Assembly (NCBI GenBank): GCA_910584255.1 | Contig: CAJTXV010000002.1 | Coordinates: forward strand, 39,128 to 103,127 | Length of the DNA stretch: 64,000 nt | DNA from: an uncultured Bacilli bacterium | GTDB taxonomy: Bacteria > Bacillota_I > Bacilli_A > RF39 > UBA660 | Direction: 5' to 3' | Shown: in pieces, positions 35,250 to 44,963 of the stretch | How the letters are laid out: each line of letters begins with the position of its first letter | Numbering within the stretch: the first letter of the stretch is position 1 | Position numbers and translations under genes: made by a program | Notes under the pieces: model-generated | Seen by the model: the letters and a program-made list of their open reading frames with translations, nothing else | The model's database searches: none | Told to the model about the DNA's origin: nothing

Positions 35250-36026
35250 TTACCTACTTAATATATTACTAATTTCAAAATTAATTCTTGATTTATGAAT
35301 AATATAGCGATATAAAATATAACATAAAATAGATAATATGAATATATGACCCATCGATGCACAAAGTTCAACAGAAAAGTTAGAAAAAGTTAAATTACTT
35401 AAAAAACCAAAGTAAAAAATTGGTACTTGATTCATAGAGTCCAAAGAAATAGATGGAAACCAAAAGAAATAATTTGGTATTGTTAAAATTGTTAATATGT
35501 TAATTAATAATACAAATTTAAAATCAAGTAAACATAATAATATAAAATTCAATATTGAAAAAGTAATACAAAATATATAGAATCTACCTAAAATAAAAAT
35601 GCAGTAAATGACTATATGAATTCCATTGATTTTACTAAGTAAATCTAAATTAAAGAAATGAAAAACATTCAAACCAATTAAAAGAAATAATAAATTGATA
35701 ATAACACATATTGATATATTAAATATAATTTGCATCAGAATATACTTTATACAAATAGAATAGCTTTGATATCTAATAGCTTGAAAAAAGTTTTCTTTCA
35801 TACTTTGATAACTCTTAACTACAATTGAAAATATTAATAGAAAGAAAACAACATGATAATATGGGTAATACAAAATCTTTGTTATTGACTCAAAATAAGG
35901 AAGATGAATCGTAGTACAACTACAGACATATAAGTTCATTAACATCATTAATAAAATAAAAATTTTAAAGGTTGAGGTAGAAGTTAAATAATTAAAATTG
36001 TAACGAAAACTATTTTTCACTTTCAA
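35250..36026 (-). CDS. ABC-2-type membrane protein, second permease of the 35-39 kb locus
   Basis: A 258-residue protein with about six predicted membrane helices and no long extracellular domain, an ABC-2/export permease layout. It overlaps the upstream permease by 17 bases. The two permeases are intact, while the ATPase and another permease upstream are broken. The substrate is unknown; the secreted protein at 36996-37403 in the same cluster is a candidate cargo or target. Confidence 0.6.
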   Translation of the reverse strand: MKVKNSFRYNFNYLTSTSTFKIFILLMMLMNLYVCSCTTIHLPYFESITKILYYPYYHVVFFLLIFSIVVKSYQSMKENFFQAIRYQSYSICIKYILMQIIFNISICVIINLLFLLIGLNVFHFFNLDLLSKINGIHIVIYCIFILGRFYIFCITFSILNFILLCLLDFKFVLLINILTILTIPNYFFWFPSISLDSMNQVPIFYFGFLSNLTFSNFSVELCASMGHIFILSILCYILYRYIIHKSRINFEISNILSR

Positions 36027-36945
36027 TAATCACTTCCTCCCTATCATGATAAATATAAATAACTACAAGAAAACTAATAACAGCTAATAAAAAACAATAA
36101 ATCGTATATAAAGGAATACTAGGAATACTATCATATACCCAACAATTAAATAAATTAAATATTCCTGATGCTTGACTTACATGAACAAATTTTTCTAAAA
36201 GTAATATCCCAACTAAAACTTCTAAAAATATATCACAAAATATAAACAACAAATAAGAAGATATAACATTTACAATATAATTATTACTTTTTTTAATTGG
36301 TATCAGTGCTAGATTCACATAAAATAATGAGTTAAACATTATGTTTAATAGGAAAATAATCATAAATGGAAAAATATTCTTAATTACAGAAATTGAAACA
36401 GGAATATAGTTTTCAGGCCAATAAGATAATGTTAAATCAACATCAAAGTGCCCTGAAATCATAAAGGAGCATATAAATATAACAACCACAAAGGAAGGTA
36501 ATATCCAAATACATCGATAAGTTTTTAAAATAATATATTTTAAATATTCTTTATAGGGCATACGAAGTAACTTATTTTTATAAAAGCCTGTACGATACTC
36601 ATGAAAAAAGGAATAGCTCGCTAATAAAATTACAATCATCGGTGCAATTAATTGTATTAATGATAAGTTTGAATTTATAAGCAATTGAAAAAAAACTGTA
36701 AATGTATCTGGCATAACTGGCTTACCGTCAGAAATAATCGTATTACAAGTTTCCTCGCTTATTGTTGACTCCTCCACATTACACAATTCAACTAATTGAT
36801 TATGAGCATCAACATTTTTCAGATAATTTTGTTTATACTGAACACTACAAGAGACAACCCATATTATTAATAATAATAAAATTATTAACGAAAAAATTTT
36901 TAAAATTATATCCTTATTCGTATTTTTATTCATAACTAACACCAT
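36010..36945 (-). CDS. ABC-2-type membrane protein, first permease of the 35-39 kb locus
   Basis: A 311-residue protein with an N-terminal helix (IILKIFSLIILLLLIIWVVSC), an extracellular loop of about 60 residues containing two CN/CNT cysteines, and about five further helices. FFHEYRTGFYKNKLLRMPYKEYL after the second helix is the cytoplasmic motif common in ABC-2 permeases. The start may be this ATG or the one four codons later. It follows the secreted-protein gene by 50 bases. Confidence 0.65.
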   Translation of the reverse strand: MVLVMNKNTNKDIILKIFSLIILLLLIIWVVSCSVQYKQNYLKNVDAHNQLVELCNVEESTISEETCNTIISDGKPVMPDTFTVFFQLLINSNLSLIQLIAPMIVILLASYSFFHEYRTGFYKNKLLRMPYKEYLKYIILKTYRCIWILPSFVVVIFICSFMISGHFDVDLTLSYWPENYIPVSISVIKNIFPFMIIFLLNIMFNSLFYVNLALIPIKKSNNYIVNVISSYLLFIFCDIFLEVLVGILLLEKFVHVSQASGIFNLFNCWVYDSIPSIPLYTIYCFLLAVISFLVVIYIYHDREEVIIESEK

Positions 36946-36995
36946 TATTTCTTTCTAAAAAATTGAAGAGAGTAACCATAATTATTAATTAGCTA

Positions 36996-37403
36996 TTAAT
37001 CTATTGGCATTTCTATATCCCAAAACCAGAATCCCCAATATGAAACTGTGGATAATGTAGACTTTTTAGCTTTTACATAATGCTTATATTCATCAGATGC
37101 AAAATATGTAAGTGATTCTTTGAACTTATCATTTTTTCCGCCACCACGTAAATCAATCCATGAAGAATTTGTAACCATCGCTTGCATAGCCCTACCATCA
37201 GATGAAAGATCATCCCTGGCTCTTGTCATACTGGCACTTTGATATCCATAGTTATTTTTTGATTGAGTTGATACAAGAGTAGAACCACTGGATCTTTTAA
37301 TAGTTACATCGGAAAATCCTAGCCAATCGCTCGCACCAACAGTTACTGCTGACAATACTAATGTTAATGTAAAAACAATTGCCGATACTTTAATATACTT
37401 CAT
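36996..37403 (-). CDS. Secreted protein of the second ABC locus; bacteriocin-like candidate
   Basis: A 135-residue protein with a Sec signal peptide (MKYIKVSAIVFTLTLVLSAVTVGAS) and a hydrophilic, basic mature domain without Cys, ending in an aromatic tail (SYWGFWFWDIEMPID). The tail matches in style the secreted protein at 11115-11516. The start has GGAGGGAT. It lies between an ABC ATPase (broken) and two permeases. No family assigned; secreted bacteriocin-like or immunity-linked peptides are often arranged this way. Confidence 0.6.
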   Translation of the reverse strand: MKYIKVSAIVFTLTLVLSAVTVGASDWLGFSDVTIKRSSGSTLVSTQSKNNYGYQSASMTRARDDLSSDGRAMQAMVTNSSWIDLRGGGKNDKFKESLTYFASDEYKHYVKAKKSTLSTVSYWGFWFWDIEMPID

Positions 37404-37465
37404 AAGTATCCCTCCATTTTCAAATTTAAATATTTAAAAAGTTACAAGTTACTCCCTTCCAATTT

Positions 37466-38094
37466 TTATTTTTTTACTTGGCAGTCGTCAAATTCATAGA
37501 CTTCATCAGCTAAATCATTTATATCGGCATCCATATGTGTGGAGATAATAACAATTTTGCCTAGTTTTGCTTGTGCTTTTAATACCTTGCGAAGATTGAT
37601 AGTAGTTTTCTTTTCAATACCATTAAATGGCTCATCTAAAACAATTACTTTAGGATCTTCCATTAAAACTTGTGCAATTCCTAATTTTTGTTTCATACCA
37701 AGAGAATAATGAGAATATTTTTTATCTTTCTCAGAAGCTAAATTAACTAATTCAAGGGTTTCATTAATTTTTTGATCATCAATTGTATTTTGAATAGGCG
37801 CTAGTAACTTTAAATTTGCAAATCCTGATAGTTCTGGTAAAAATTGAGGCTTTTCAATTAGACATCTTGTATCTAATGGAAATTTTTTTCTTGAATATAA
37901 TTAACACCATCTTGTAATATCTCTCCACTTGTTGGGCGATAAAATCCACATAGCATTTTTTAAAAAACACTTTTCCCACTGCCATTTTGACCGATTAGTG
38001 CATATACCTTACCAGAATGAAAAGTAATATTCACATCTTCTAAAACTGTGATATCTTTAAATTTTTTTGTAACATTTGAGAATACAAATTTCAT
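37466..38094 (-). pseudogene. ABC ATPase, nonsense codon and frameshift
   Basis: Reads as one ATPase: MKFVFSNVTKKFKDITVLEDV, Walker A GQNGSGKS, then TAA at 37960-37962 three codons later, GFYRPTSGEIL in the same frame, a one-base shift in an A-run near 37885, then PQFLPELSGF (Q-loop), signature YSLGMKQKLGIAQVLM, Walker B VIVLDEPF and H-loop ISTHM. Only the C-terminal 76 residues could be made. The YSLGMKQ signature marks ABC-2 export ATPases. Confidence 0.85.
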
Positions 38095-38097
38095 AAA

Positions 38098-38768
38098 TTA
38101 GCCTCCATTTCTTTCAAATAAATTTACAAAGCAATTTTTATATATATGCATCAATATGATAATTGATAATATATTTAGAAATAAGTACACCCACCATATT
38201 CCTGGCATAAAAATTAAAATATTACTTAAAAATAAGACATATATAAATATGGTTAACAAAAATAGTAGAAATTTTTTAGATTGAAATAAATATATAACTA
38301 AAATAAATAATAATTGTATAAATAAAAAATAAAAAACACTTTCTAAGAAAAGCAAAATATAATAAATATCTACATTTTTATAGAAAAATGTTAGAATTAC
38401 AGTAATAATTAAAAATAAGCTAAATCTAAAAAGAATAGTAAAAAATAAACAAGAAGTGCTTTTGTAAAATAACCACTTTTTGGGTGATATTCTTAAAAAA
38501 ATATGATTGAATGAGCTTTTTTAATCATAAGAAAAAATATTATAAGCAATAAATAAAGATATAACAATATTAGATAAATATAGAAGAATAAACAAAATAT
38601 TTTTTTTGCTATTTGAATCCCCATTAAACTTAAGAAAATATCACGATAATCAAATTGCAAAGATAATTCAAAAATCAAAAAGATAAAAGTAACAATAAAG
38701 TAAGTTATAAAATACCTATATTTCTGTTTGAATATTTGGAGAAAATCATTGATTATAATATATCGCAT
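38098..38768 (-). pseudogene. ABC-2-type permease, frameshifted
   Basis: The frames at 38493-38768 and 38098-38355 join into one membrane protein of about 222 residues if a base is restored in the T-run near 38495-38500: ...LMIKKAHS then HIFLRISPKKWLFYKS and onward with no stop. About six hydrophobic helices. It ends three bases before the ATPase start, so it was the first gene of the locus. Confidence 0.7.
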
Positions 38769-38998
38769 ATCTCCTTACCTCCACTTCAAAACAACAAATA
38801 TTAATAATAATCTAAATAAAATCTATTTTAATTATCATGATAGTAATTAAATAACTGCATAAATGAAAGAATACATCAAGTACTATAAAATTTCTAAGTC
38901 AAATATAACATATTTTTTTCCATTTTCATAGTGAAATGGAAATTTCTTCTATAATAACTAAATGGGAAAGTAATATTTATAACTCTATGCATGAAATT

Positions 38999-39793
38999 TT
39001 ACTTACTTAAGTTATTACTAATTTCCACAAATACTTCTAAGGGAAGTTCCTCTGCCCTACTCGTCAGTTGATAATTATATTTTCTTAATACTTCTTCTAT
39101 TTTAACTAAATTATAAGACTTCAAATTATTTCTTAAATTTTTTCTCTTGTATTGAAAACTATCACGTACTAATTTTGAAAATAAAGAAAAATCAGTAACA
39201 TGTAAAATTTCTTCTTTCCTTGTCAAAGATAAAATCACACTATCTACATTTGGTTTTGGAATAAAGCAATTTCTACTAACAACAAATAATTTATTAATTT
39301 CAAAATAATAGTTTAAAAATACGGTAATAGAACCATAATTTCTACTTTTAGGTTTTGCGCAAAAACGATCTCCTACTTCTTTTTGAACCATAACTACAAT
39401 TTTATCTACTATAATTCCTGACTCAATAATTTTCATTAAGATAGGTGTAGTAATATAATAAGGAAGATTGGCAATTACATATAGATGCTTATATTGGAAA
39501 TCCTTTAAATCTTCTCTAATATTCCTTTGTAAGAAATCATCATAAATAATTTGAATATTGGAATAAGAAACTAAATTTTGATCTAAAACTTCTTCTAACG
39601 AAGTATCAATTTCATAGGCTAAAACTTGCTTACTATGATTGGCTAATTGCTTAGTAAGTGATCCAGCACCAGGACCAATTTCAATTACTAAGGTATCCTC
39701 TGGTATCTGACTATAAAAAATAATTTTACTAGGAATGCTATCATCCTTTAAGAAATTTTGTCCAAATTTTTTTTTAAACTGAAATTGTTCCAT
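38999..39793 (-). CDS. rsmA: 16S rRNA dimethyladenosine transferase RsmA (KsgA)
   Basis: A 264-residue enzyme that dimethylates two adjacent adenosines near the 3' end of 16S rRNA. It shows KKFGQNFLKD, the SAM-binding VIEIGPGAGSLT, the motif IV NLPYYITTPI, and the C-terminal QYKRKNLRNNLK and AEELPLEVFVEI segments. The start at 39793 has GGAGGATATT. In B. subtilis it lies between rnmV and yabG; rnmV is absent. Confidence 0.96.
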   Translation of the reverse strand: MEQFQFKKKFGQNFLKDDSIPSKIIFYSQIPEDTLVIEIGPGAGSLTKQLANHSKQVLAYEIDTSLEEVLDQNLVSYSNIQIIYDDFLQRNIREDLKDFQYKHLYVIANLPYYITTPILMKIIESGIIVDKIVVMVQKEVGDRFCAKPKSRNYGSITVFLNYYFEINKLFVVSRNCFIPKPNVDSVILSLTRKEEILHVTDFSLFSKLVRDSFQYKRKNLRNNLKSYNLVKIEEVLRKYNYQLTSRAEELPLEVFVEISNNLSK

Positions 39794-39843
39794 AATATCC
39801 TCCAGTTCCAATACTATAACATACTTTTAACAAACAAACAAAT

Positions 39844-40839
39844 TTAAATAACTTCGATATCATCATCGTCAGCTAACAACTCAATTTCCTCATCATCTAC
39901 AATAGGTGGAACAGTTGGAATCGAAGGTAGAGTCTGAGAAACGACAGGTTGCGGTGCTACACTGTTAGATGATAGAGTAGAAACTACAGGTGTAGGATTA
40001 TGAACAACTGGATCTGAGGAAGTTGTTACTTGTGATACTTCAAGAGTTGGTGGATTAGTTAACACAGGTGGTACACTCGATACTTGTGAATTGATTGGTG
40101 CGCTAGAAACAGTGGAAGTTGAAGTAGTTACCTCTTGTACTGGAGAGGATACAGAAGATATTGAAGATACTGATTCCACATTGACTGGTATTTCCATTAA
40201 TTGACTTCCTTGATCCAAAGGATCGCTAGAGTTCATCATCTGATTTTGTTGCTGCTTTTCTCTTAGTTTTTCCTTCCGTCTATGAATTAATCTCCATATT
40301 TCTAAAAATAAAGAAGTAATAATCGGAAGCACCACAGAAATCAAAAATCCAATTTTACTAGTGACAAAAGTTCGAACATATCCAAGCATTGGAATTCTAA
40401 ACAAAACTTTACCAATTACTTCGCTTTGAAGGATGATAGCTTTATCTTCTTTATTATTGTTATCCCCCTTCGTCCGATAAGCTCTTTCTCCGCCTTCCAT
40501 TTTCAAAATCCCTACAACACGATGTGTAATCGGAACACCATGAGTATCAATTTCCTTAGATAAAAACGTAATAATGTCATACATACCAATTCTATTTTGT
40601 GGTACACGTGCAGTAATTACAGCATCATAGACATTAATATTAGGAACCATACTTGGACTAATAATTACATAGGCACTAAAAAGAGGCGCCTTCGATTGAT
40701 GATTCTTTAATGCAATAGCTCTATCTCCTATCGTAATTACAACCATCAAAACTACGACAAATAAAATCATCAATAAGGCATAAAGAAGCATAGAAGATAA
40801 ATAATGTAAGATTTTTTTTATTTTCTCCACTAGTGACAC
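39844..40839 (-). CDS. Signal peptidase I of the SipW/ER type with long disordered tail
   Basis: A 331-residue membrane protease. After an N-terminal helix (about 13-40) come the catalytic Ser in VIISPSMVPNI (about residue 62) and the His in THRVVGI, the Ser-His arrangement of SipW-type enzymes rather than Ser-Lys. A second helix (about 160-180) follows. The last 125 residues are Ser/Thr/Pro/Val-rich and end in a strongly acidic stretch (DDEEIELLADDDDIEVI). No typical SipW substrate genes (tasA-like) are nearby. Confidence 0.85.
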   Translation of the reverse strand: MSLVEKIKKILHYLSSMLLYALLMILFVVVLMVVITIGDRAIALKNHQSKAPLFSAYVIISPSMVPNINVYDAVITARVPQNRIGMYDIITFLSKEIDTHGVPITHRVVGILKMEGGERAYRTKGDNNNKEDKAIILQSEVIGKVLFRIPMLGYVRTFVTSKIGFLISVVLPIITSLFLEIWRLIHRRKEKLREKQQQNQMMNSSDPLDQGSQLMEIPVNVESVSSISSVSSPVQEVTTSTSTVSSAPINSQVSSVPPVLTNPPTLEVSQVTTSSDPVVHNPTPVVSTLSSNSVAPQPVVSQTLPSIPTVPPIVDDEEIELLADDDDIEVI

Positions 40840-40891
40840 CTCTTTTTATTTTATATCTCAATCATACCATAAGAAAAAAAGAAATTCCATG

Positions 40892-40912
40892 AAAAAAAGA
40901 GCTTGCGCTCTT
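40892..40912 (-). terminator. Terminator after the 3D-domain gene
   Basis: Minus strand AAGAGC-GCAA-GCTCTT plus T-run, overlapping the end of the gene at 40913. Confidence 0.8.
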
Positions 40913-41500
40913 CTACCAACCCCATCTAAGAATTTCATAATGAACGCTTTGTTGTCTTCCAATGGTATTCATATCATCTGTTTCTGGTACCAGAAAATCT
41001 AAAAGTGTACCCTTAATAGAACCCCCACGATCTAATACAACTCCAACCACTGGGTCATTAGAAAACGATACATTCGAAAATTGAACAATCGTTCCACAAG
41101 GGATAGAAGAATCTGCTGCCAAGATTCGCACTGTTCCATAAGTAGAATCACTAAAGTATATATTTCCATTACGAACATCCTGTCTTGGTGGACAACTTAC
41201 TTTTCCACTACAACCAACGCAAGTTGCTTTATATGCTGTCATTTGTCCTGTAAAAGATATTGGATTGGTTGGCCCATATTTTTTAATTTCATCAATTGAA
41301 GAAACTGCCATAACATCTAATTTCTTATCCTGATTATTATATTTACTTACAATATGAATTGCTTCAACAGATTTAACACCATTCATATTAGAAACTGTAT
41401 TACTCTTTTTAGAATTTCCACTTGCAATTAAGAAAAGAGAAACAAAACAAGTTGTTACTAACATCATACGATACAGCATTGCTTTATAAAATTTTTTCAT
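40913..41500 (-). CDS. Secreted 3D-domain protein, YabE-like
   Basis: A 195-residue exported protein with an N-terminal hydrophobic signal or anchor (about 10-27) and a C-terminal 3D-type double-psi beta-barrel: FTGQMTAYKATCVGCSG, then GTVRILAADSSIPCGTIVQFSN, and the Asp-bearing VVGVVLDRGGSIKGTLLDFLVP. This domain is found in lytic and resuscitation-type cell wall enzymes. It holds the yabE position between tatD and rsmA but lacks the G5 and DUF348 domains of YabE. Confidence 0.85.
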   Translation of the reverse strand: MKKFYKAMLYRMMLVTTCFVSLFLIASGNSKKSNTVSNMNGVKSVEAIHIVSKYNNQDKKLDVMAVSSIDEIKKYGPTNPISFTGQMTAYKATCVGCSGKVSCPPRQDVRNGNIYFSDSTYGTVRILAADSSIPCGTIVQFSNVSFSNDPVVGVVLDRGGSIKGTLLDFLVPETDDMNTIGRQQSVHYEILRWGW

Positions 41501-41553
41501 ATTCCACCTGCTATCCTATCTTCACTCTTAGTATTGTATCCACTATAGCACAT

Positions 41554-42315
41554 TTAGTGAGTCAAGTCAAATAATTGCATTGCATTTTCTGAAGTAATAT
41601 CCGCAACCTCCTCAATGGATATATCCATGAAATCTGCAATTTTCTTTGCAATATAAGGAATATTCTTAGATTCATTCACTGTTCCCCTCACAGGCTCTGG
41701 TGCAAGATAAGGGCTATCTGTTTCTAATAAGATTCTTGTTAAAGGAAGATCACGAATTACATTACCGAGTTTGCTATTTTTAAAGGTAACAACCCCACCA
41801 ATTCCTAGATAATATCCTAAATCAATAAATTTTTTAGCCATTTCTAAACTTCCACTAAAACAGTGAATTACTCCTTTTACCCCTTTAAATTCTTTCAATA
41901 TCTCATAAGTTTCATTGATTGCATCTCGACTATGAATCACAACCGAAAGATGAAATTTTTGTGCAAGTTCTAATTGCTTTCTAAATACTTCTCGCTGCTT
42001 TTCTTTATTCTCTTTCTCCCAATAATAGTCTAATCCAATCTCTCCTATCGCTACAATTTTCGGATTATCCTTGATTATTTTTTCTAACATCTCATAATCT
42101 TTTTCCACAATTTTGTTACTAACTTCAGGATGATATCCAACACAAGCATATAAATTTTTATATTTTTCCACAAAAATCGTGGATAATTCTAAATCCTCTT
42201 TTTCACAAAAAGAAGCAATTAACAGTTCCACCTTCGCACCAATTGCATTTTCCACAAATAAATCAGGAGAAGTTCCAAAATCATTACTAATATGCATATG
42301 AGTATCTATAAACAT
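41554..42315 (-). CDS. tatD: TatD-family metal-dependent hydrolase
   Basis: A 253-residue TIM-barrel nuclease or hydrolase. Metal ligands appear as DTHMHI at the N-terminus, IGEIGLDYYW (Glu), VIHSRDA, GVIHCFSGS and LLETDSPYLAP. The length is typical for YabD/TatD. The start at 42315 (MFIDTH) has TGGAGTGAT. It follows metG's operon after a terminator, the same neighbour as in B. subtilis. Confidence 0.95.
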   Translation of the reverse strand: MFIDTHMHISNDFGTSPDLFVENAIGAKVELLIASFCEKEDLELSTIFVEKYKNLYACVGYHPEVSNKIVEKDYEMLEKIIKDNPKIVAIGEIGLDYYWEKENKEKQREVFRKQLELAQKFHLSVVIHSRDAINETYEILKEFKGVKGVIHCFSGSLEMAKKFIDLGYYLGIGGVVTFKNSKLGNVIRDLPLTRILLETDSPYLAPEPVRGTVNESKNIPYIAKKIADFMDISIEEVADITSENAMQLFDLTH

Positions 42316-42364
42316 AAATATCACTCCATTTCACTCTAATTATAGCATCCCATACAATAAAAAG

Positions 42365-42393
42365 AAAAAAGAATCTATCAAAAATAGACTCTT
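42365..42393 (-). terminator. Terminator of the T-box operon
   Basis: Minus strand AAGAGTCTAT-TTTTG-ATAGATTCTT followed by Ts, right after the stop of the 138-residue orphan; it ends the 45.9-42.4 kb transcript. Confidence 0.8.
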
Positions 42394-42810
42394 TTAACAC
42401 TTTTTTAATTTTTCTTGATGAGAATTAGGTTGCTCCCTATTAATCTCAGATATTGTATAATCAAAGCTATGAAAACTATAGTATCCATTACTCCAAATAA
42501 CCATGTTCTCTTCATGACAATAATATCTACCACAGTCATCTTTATCAGTATGACGATTAATATCAATAATCTCTTGAACATGAATCGCATTTCGATAATA
42601 AGATTTCCTTTCCTCTTCAATAATAATCTGCCTTATTTTAGAAAGGGCTGCTTTCGTTTGCAAACCCTCAATTTTTTGTGTAATTTTTCTAAAATAACTT
42701 TTCGCTCTTTCTGAAGAAGACTCCAAATCTTTAAATTCCAGAATACGGTCCCCATAAACACTAGACTCAGAAATATCAAAAATATCTACCATATTACCTT
42801 GTTTCTTCAT
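42394..42810 (-). CDS. Orphan protein at the end of the metG operon
   Basis: A 138-residue soluble, charged protein; the middle is helical and basic (SKIRQIIIEEERKSYYRN) and the end carries Cys/His residues (DDCGRYYCHEENMVIW) that could bind metal. It starts 8 bases after metG with AGGAGGATAT. Last gene before the operon terminator. No family recognised. Confidence 0.6.
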   Translation of the reverse strand: MKKQGNMVDIFDISESSVYGDRILEFKDLESSSERAKSYFRKITQKIEGLQTKAALSKIRQIIIEEERKSYYRNAIHVQEIIDINRHTDKDDCGRYYCHEENMVIWSNGYYSFHSFDYTISEINREQPNSHQEKLKKC

Positions 42811-42818
42811 ATATCCTC

Positions 42819-44357
42819 CTAATTTCCCAATTCTTGTAATTTCTTTTCTTTGTCAATTCTCATGAATAAAGCTTCTGCTGCTAAGGACTCATATACATTA
42901 TCCTCTAAGTATTTTGTTTCTTTTTTATCATTATGAATTTGAGTTTTTATTTTTTCGCTCGTTTCTGGTAAATATGGACTTAAGAAAATTCCACAAACAC
43001 GAATTGCCTCTAACAAGTTATATAAAACAGTCATTAAACGATCTTTCTTAGTTTCATCTTTTGCTAAATTCCAAGGCTCCGTTTCATCAATATATTTGTT
43101 ACTGCGACGAAGAACTTCAAAAATTTCATCAAGAGCTGCACCTATTTCTAATTTAGCCATCTTACTTTCTATGAGGCCTTCTAAAGAGTTAATAGAATTA
43201 ATTAATTCTTGATCCATAGATTCAACTACACCCTGATTAGAAATTGGCCTATCAAAGTATTTGTTCACCATAGAAATCGTTCGATTGACTAAATTTCCCA
43301 AAATATTGGCAAGATCTCCATTAATTCTTTCAATTAATAAATCATAAGTTAAGGTTCCATCATTCGCAAAAGGAATTTCGTGAAGTACATAGTAACGAAC
43401 TGCATCGACTCCGAATTGTTCTACCAAATCATCGGCATAAACGACGTTTCCTTTTGATTTACTCATTTTCCCATCACCTACAATTAACCAAGGGTGACCA
43501 AATACTTGCTTTGGAAGAGGTAAATCTAAACTCATTAAGAAACACGGCCAATAAATGGTATGAAAACGAATAATATCTTTTCCAATTAAATGAAGATCTG
43601 CTGGCCAGTACTTCTTAAATTCTTCCGTAGATCCATCAGGATCATATCCAATATTTGTAATATAATTAGTAAGTGCATCTAACCAAACATAAACCACATG
43701 TTTTGAATCAAAGTCTACAGGAATTCCCCAATCAAAGGAAGTCCTTGAAACACATAAGTCCTGAAGTCCTGGTTTTAAGAAATTATTAATCATCTCATTC
43801 TTTCTAGATTCTGGTTGAATAAATTCAGAATGATCTTCAATATATTTTATCAACCTATCTTGATACTTAGAAAGTTTAAAAAAGTATGCTTCCTCACTTT
43901 TAGGTTGTACTTCTCTTCCACAATCTGGGCACTTCCCATCAACTAACTGACTTTCAGTAAAAAAAGATTCACAAGGAGTACAATAAAGCCCTTCATATTT
44001 GCCTAAATAAATGTCACCTTGATCATACATTTTTTTGAAAATTTTCTGTACAATTTTCTCATGATGTTCATCAGTTGTACGAACAAATCGATCATAACTT
44101 GCATTCATGACATCCCAGATTCTTTGAATTTCTGAAGCCACTTCATCAACAAATTCCTTTGGGCTAATACTTTTATCATTCGCTTTCAATTGGATTTTCT
44201 CTCCATGTTCGTCTGTTCCCGTTTGAAAATAAACATCAAATCCTTTTAATCTTTTATAACGTGCAATTGCATCTGCCAAAACAATCTCATACGTATTTCC
44301 AATATGAGGTTTTCCTGAAGTATAGGCAATCGCTGTTGTAATATAATATTTTTCCAT
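42819..44357 (-). CDS. metG: Methionyl-tRNA synthetase
   Basis: A 512-residue class I synthetase. HIGH-type motif in SGKPHIGNTYE, zinc knuckle CTPCESFFTESQLVDGKCPDCG (about 127-148), WLDALTNY, and the KMSKS loop GKMSKSKGNVV. An anticodon-binding helical domain ends the protein; the C-terminal EMAP-like tRNA-binding domain seen in B. subtilis MetS is absent. It starts two bases after the upstream orphan, within a T-box-led operon. Confidence 0.97.
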   Translation of the reverse strand: MEKYYITTAIAYTSGKPHIGNTYEIVLADAIARYKRLKGFDVYFQTGTDEHGEKIQLKANDKSISPKEFVDEVASEIQRIWDVMNASYDRFVRTTDEHHEKIVQKIFKKMYDQGDIYLGKYEGLYCTPCESFFTESQLVDGKCPDCGREVQPKSEEAYFFKLSKYQDRLIKYIEDHSEFIQPESRKNEMINNFLKPGLQDLCVSRTSFDWGIPVDFDSKHVVYVWLDALTNYITNIGYDPDGSTEEFKKYWPADLHLIGKDIIRFHTIYWPCFLMSLDLPLPKQVFGHPWLIVGDGKMSKSKGNVVYADDLVEQFGVDAVRYYVLHEIPFANDGTLTYDLLIERINGDLANILGNLVNRTISMVNKYFDRPISNQGVVESMDQELINSINSLEGLIESKMAKLEIGAALDEIFEVLRRSNKYIDETEPWNLAKDETKKDRLMTVLYNLLEAIRVCGIFLSPYLPETSEKIKTQIHNDKKETKYLEDNVYESLAAEALFMRIDKEKKLQELGN

Positions 44358-44359
44358 AA

Positions 44360-44950
44360 TTAATCTCTCCTTATTATTTTTTGATTTACATTTTCACATG
44401 CTTCACAATAGTTTAAATATTCTAAATACTCATCCATCGTTATTTGATGATATTCTTCTAACAAGTTAATCTCTAAATCTCTAAGAAAGTCAACAATTCT
44501 ATATTTTTTGGCGGTTATCATTTTACTCCTAGAATCAGGACCAATATGCTTAATAAATACTCCAAATTTTTCTTCTACATGATAATCACTCACTGGTAAA
44601 AAGTTTTTGAATACTATTTTAATAGTATACCCTTTTTTTATTATAATTATATACTTTTTCCAATGAAAGGAAGTATTATCATCATCAATAACTAGGTACG
44701 AATCCTGATTTAAAAATCTATTTAAGCAATAATAGAAAGGGTCACCAATATCAAATGTAAATTCCAAAGTATCTGTTTTCTCTTTAATATATGCGCTGAA
44801 AGCAATATCATCCCAAAGATTGAATCTAATATTTTTAATGGTATTTCCTATTCGAAAGAACCTTAAAATTTCTAACTCATCTCCTGCATATCCAGGTTGA
44901 ATACTTATATCTACAATATCGTTGTTATCTAATTGTAATCTTTTTTTCAT
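44360..44950 (-). CDS. Orphan protein upstream of metG
   Basis: A 196-residue soluble protein, mixed alpha/beta, with no signal peptide or membrane helix. It opens KKRLQLDNNDIVDISIQPGY and has several aromatic-rich strands (YLVIDDDNTSFHWKKYIIIIKKGYTIKIVFKNF). No family recognised. It begins 13 bases after dut and ends two bases before metG, so it must share their transcript. Confidence 0.6.
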   Translation of the reverse strand: MKKRLQLDNNDIVDISIQPGYAGDELEILRFFRIGNTIKNIRFNLWDDIAFSAYIKEKTDTLEFTFDIGDPFYYCLNRFLNQDSYLVIDDDNTSFHWKKYIIIIKKGYTIKIVFKNFLPVSDYHVEEKFGVFIKHIGPDSRSKMITAKKYRIVDFLRDLEINLLEEYHQITMDEYLEYLNYCEACENVNQKIIRRD

Positions 44951-44963
44951 AAAAATTCAAATC

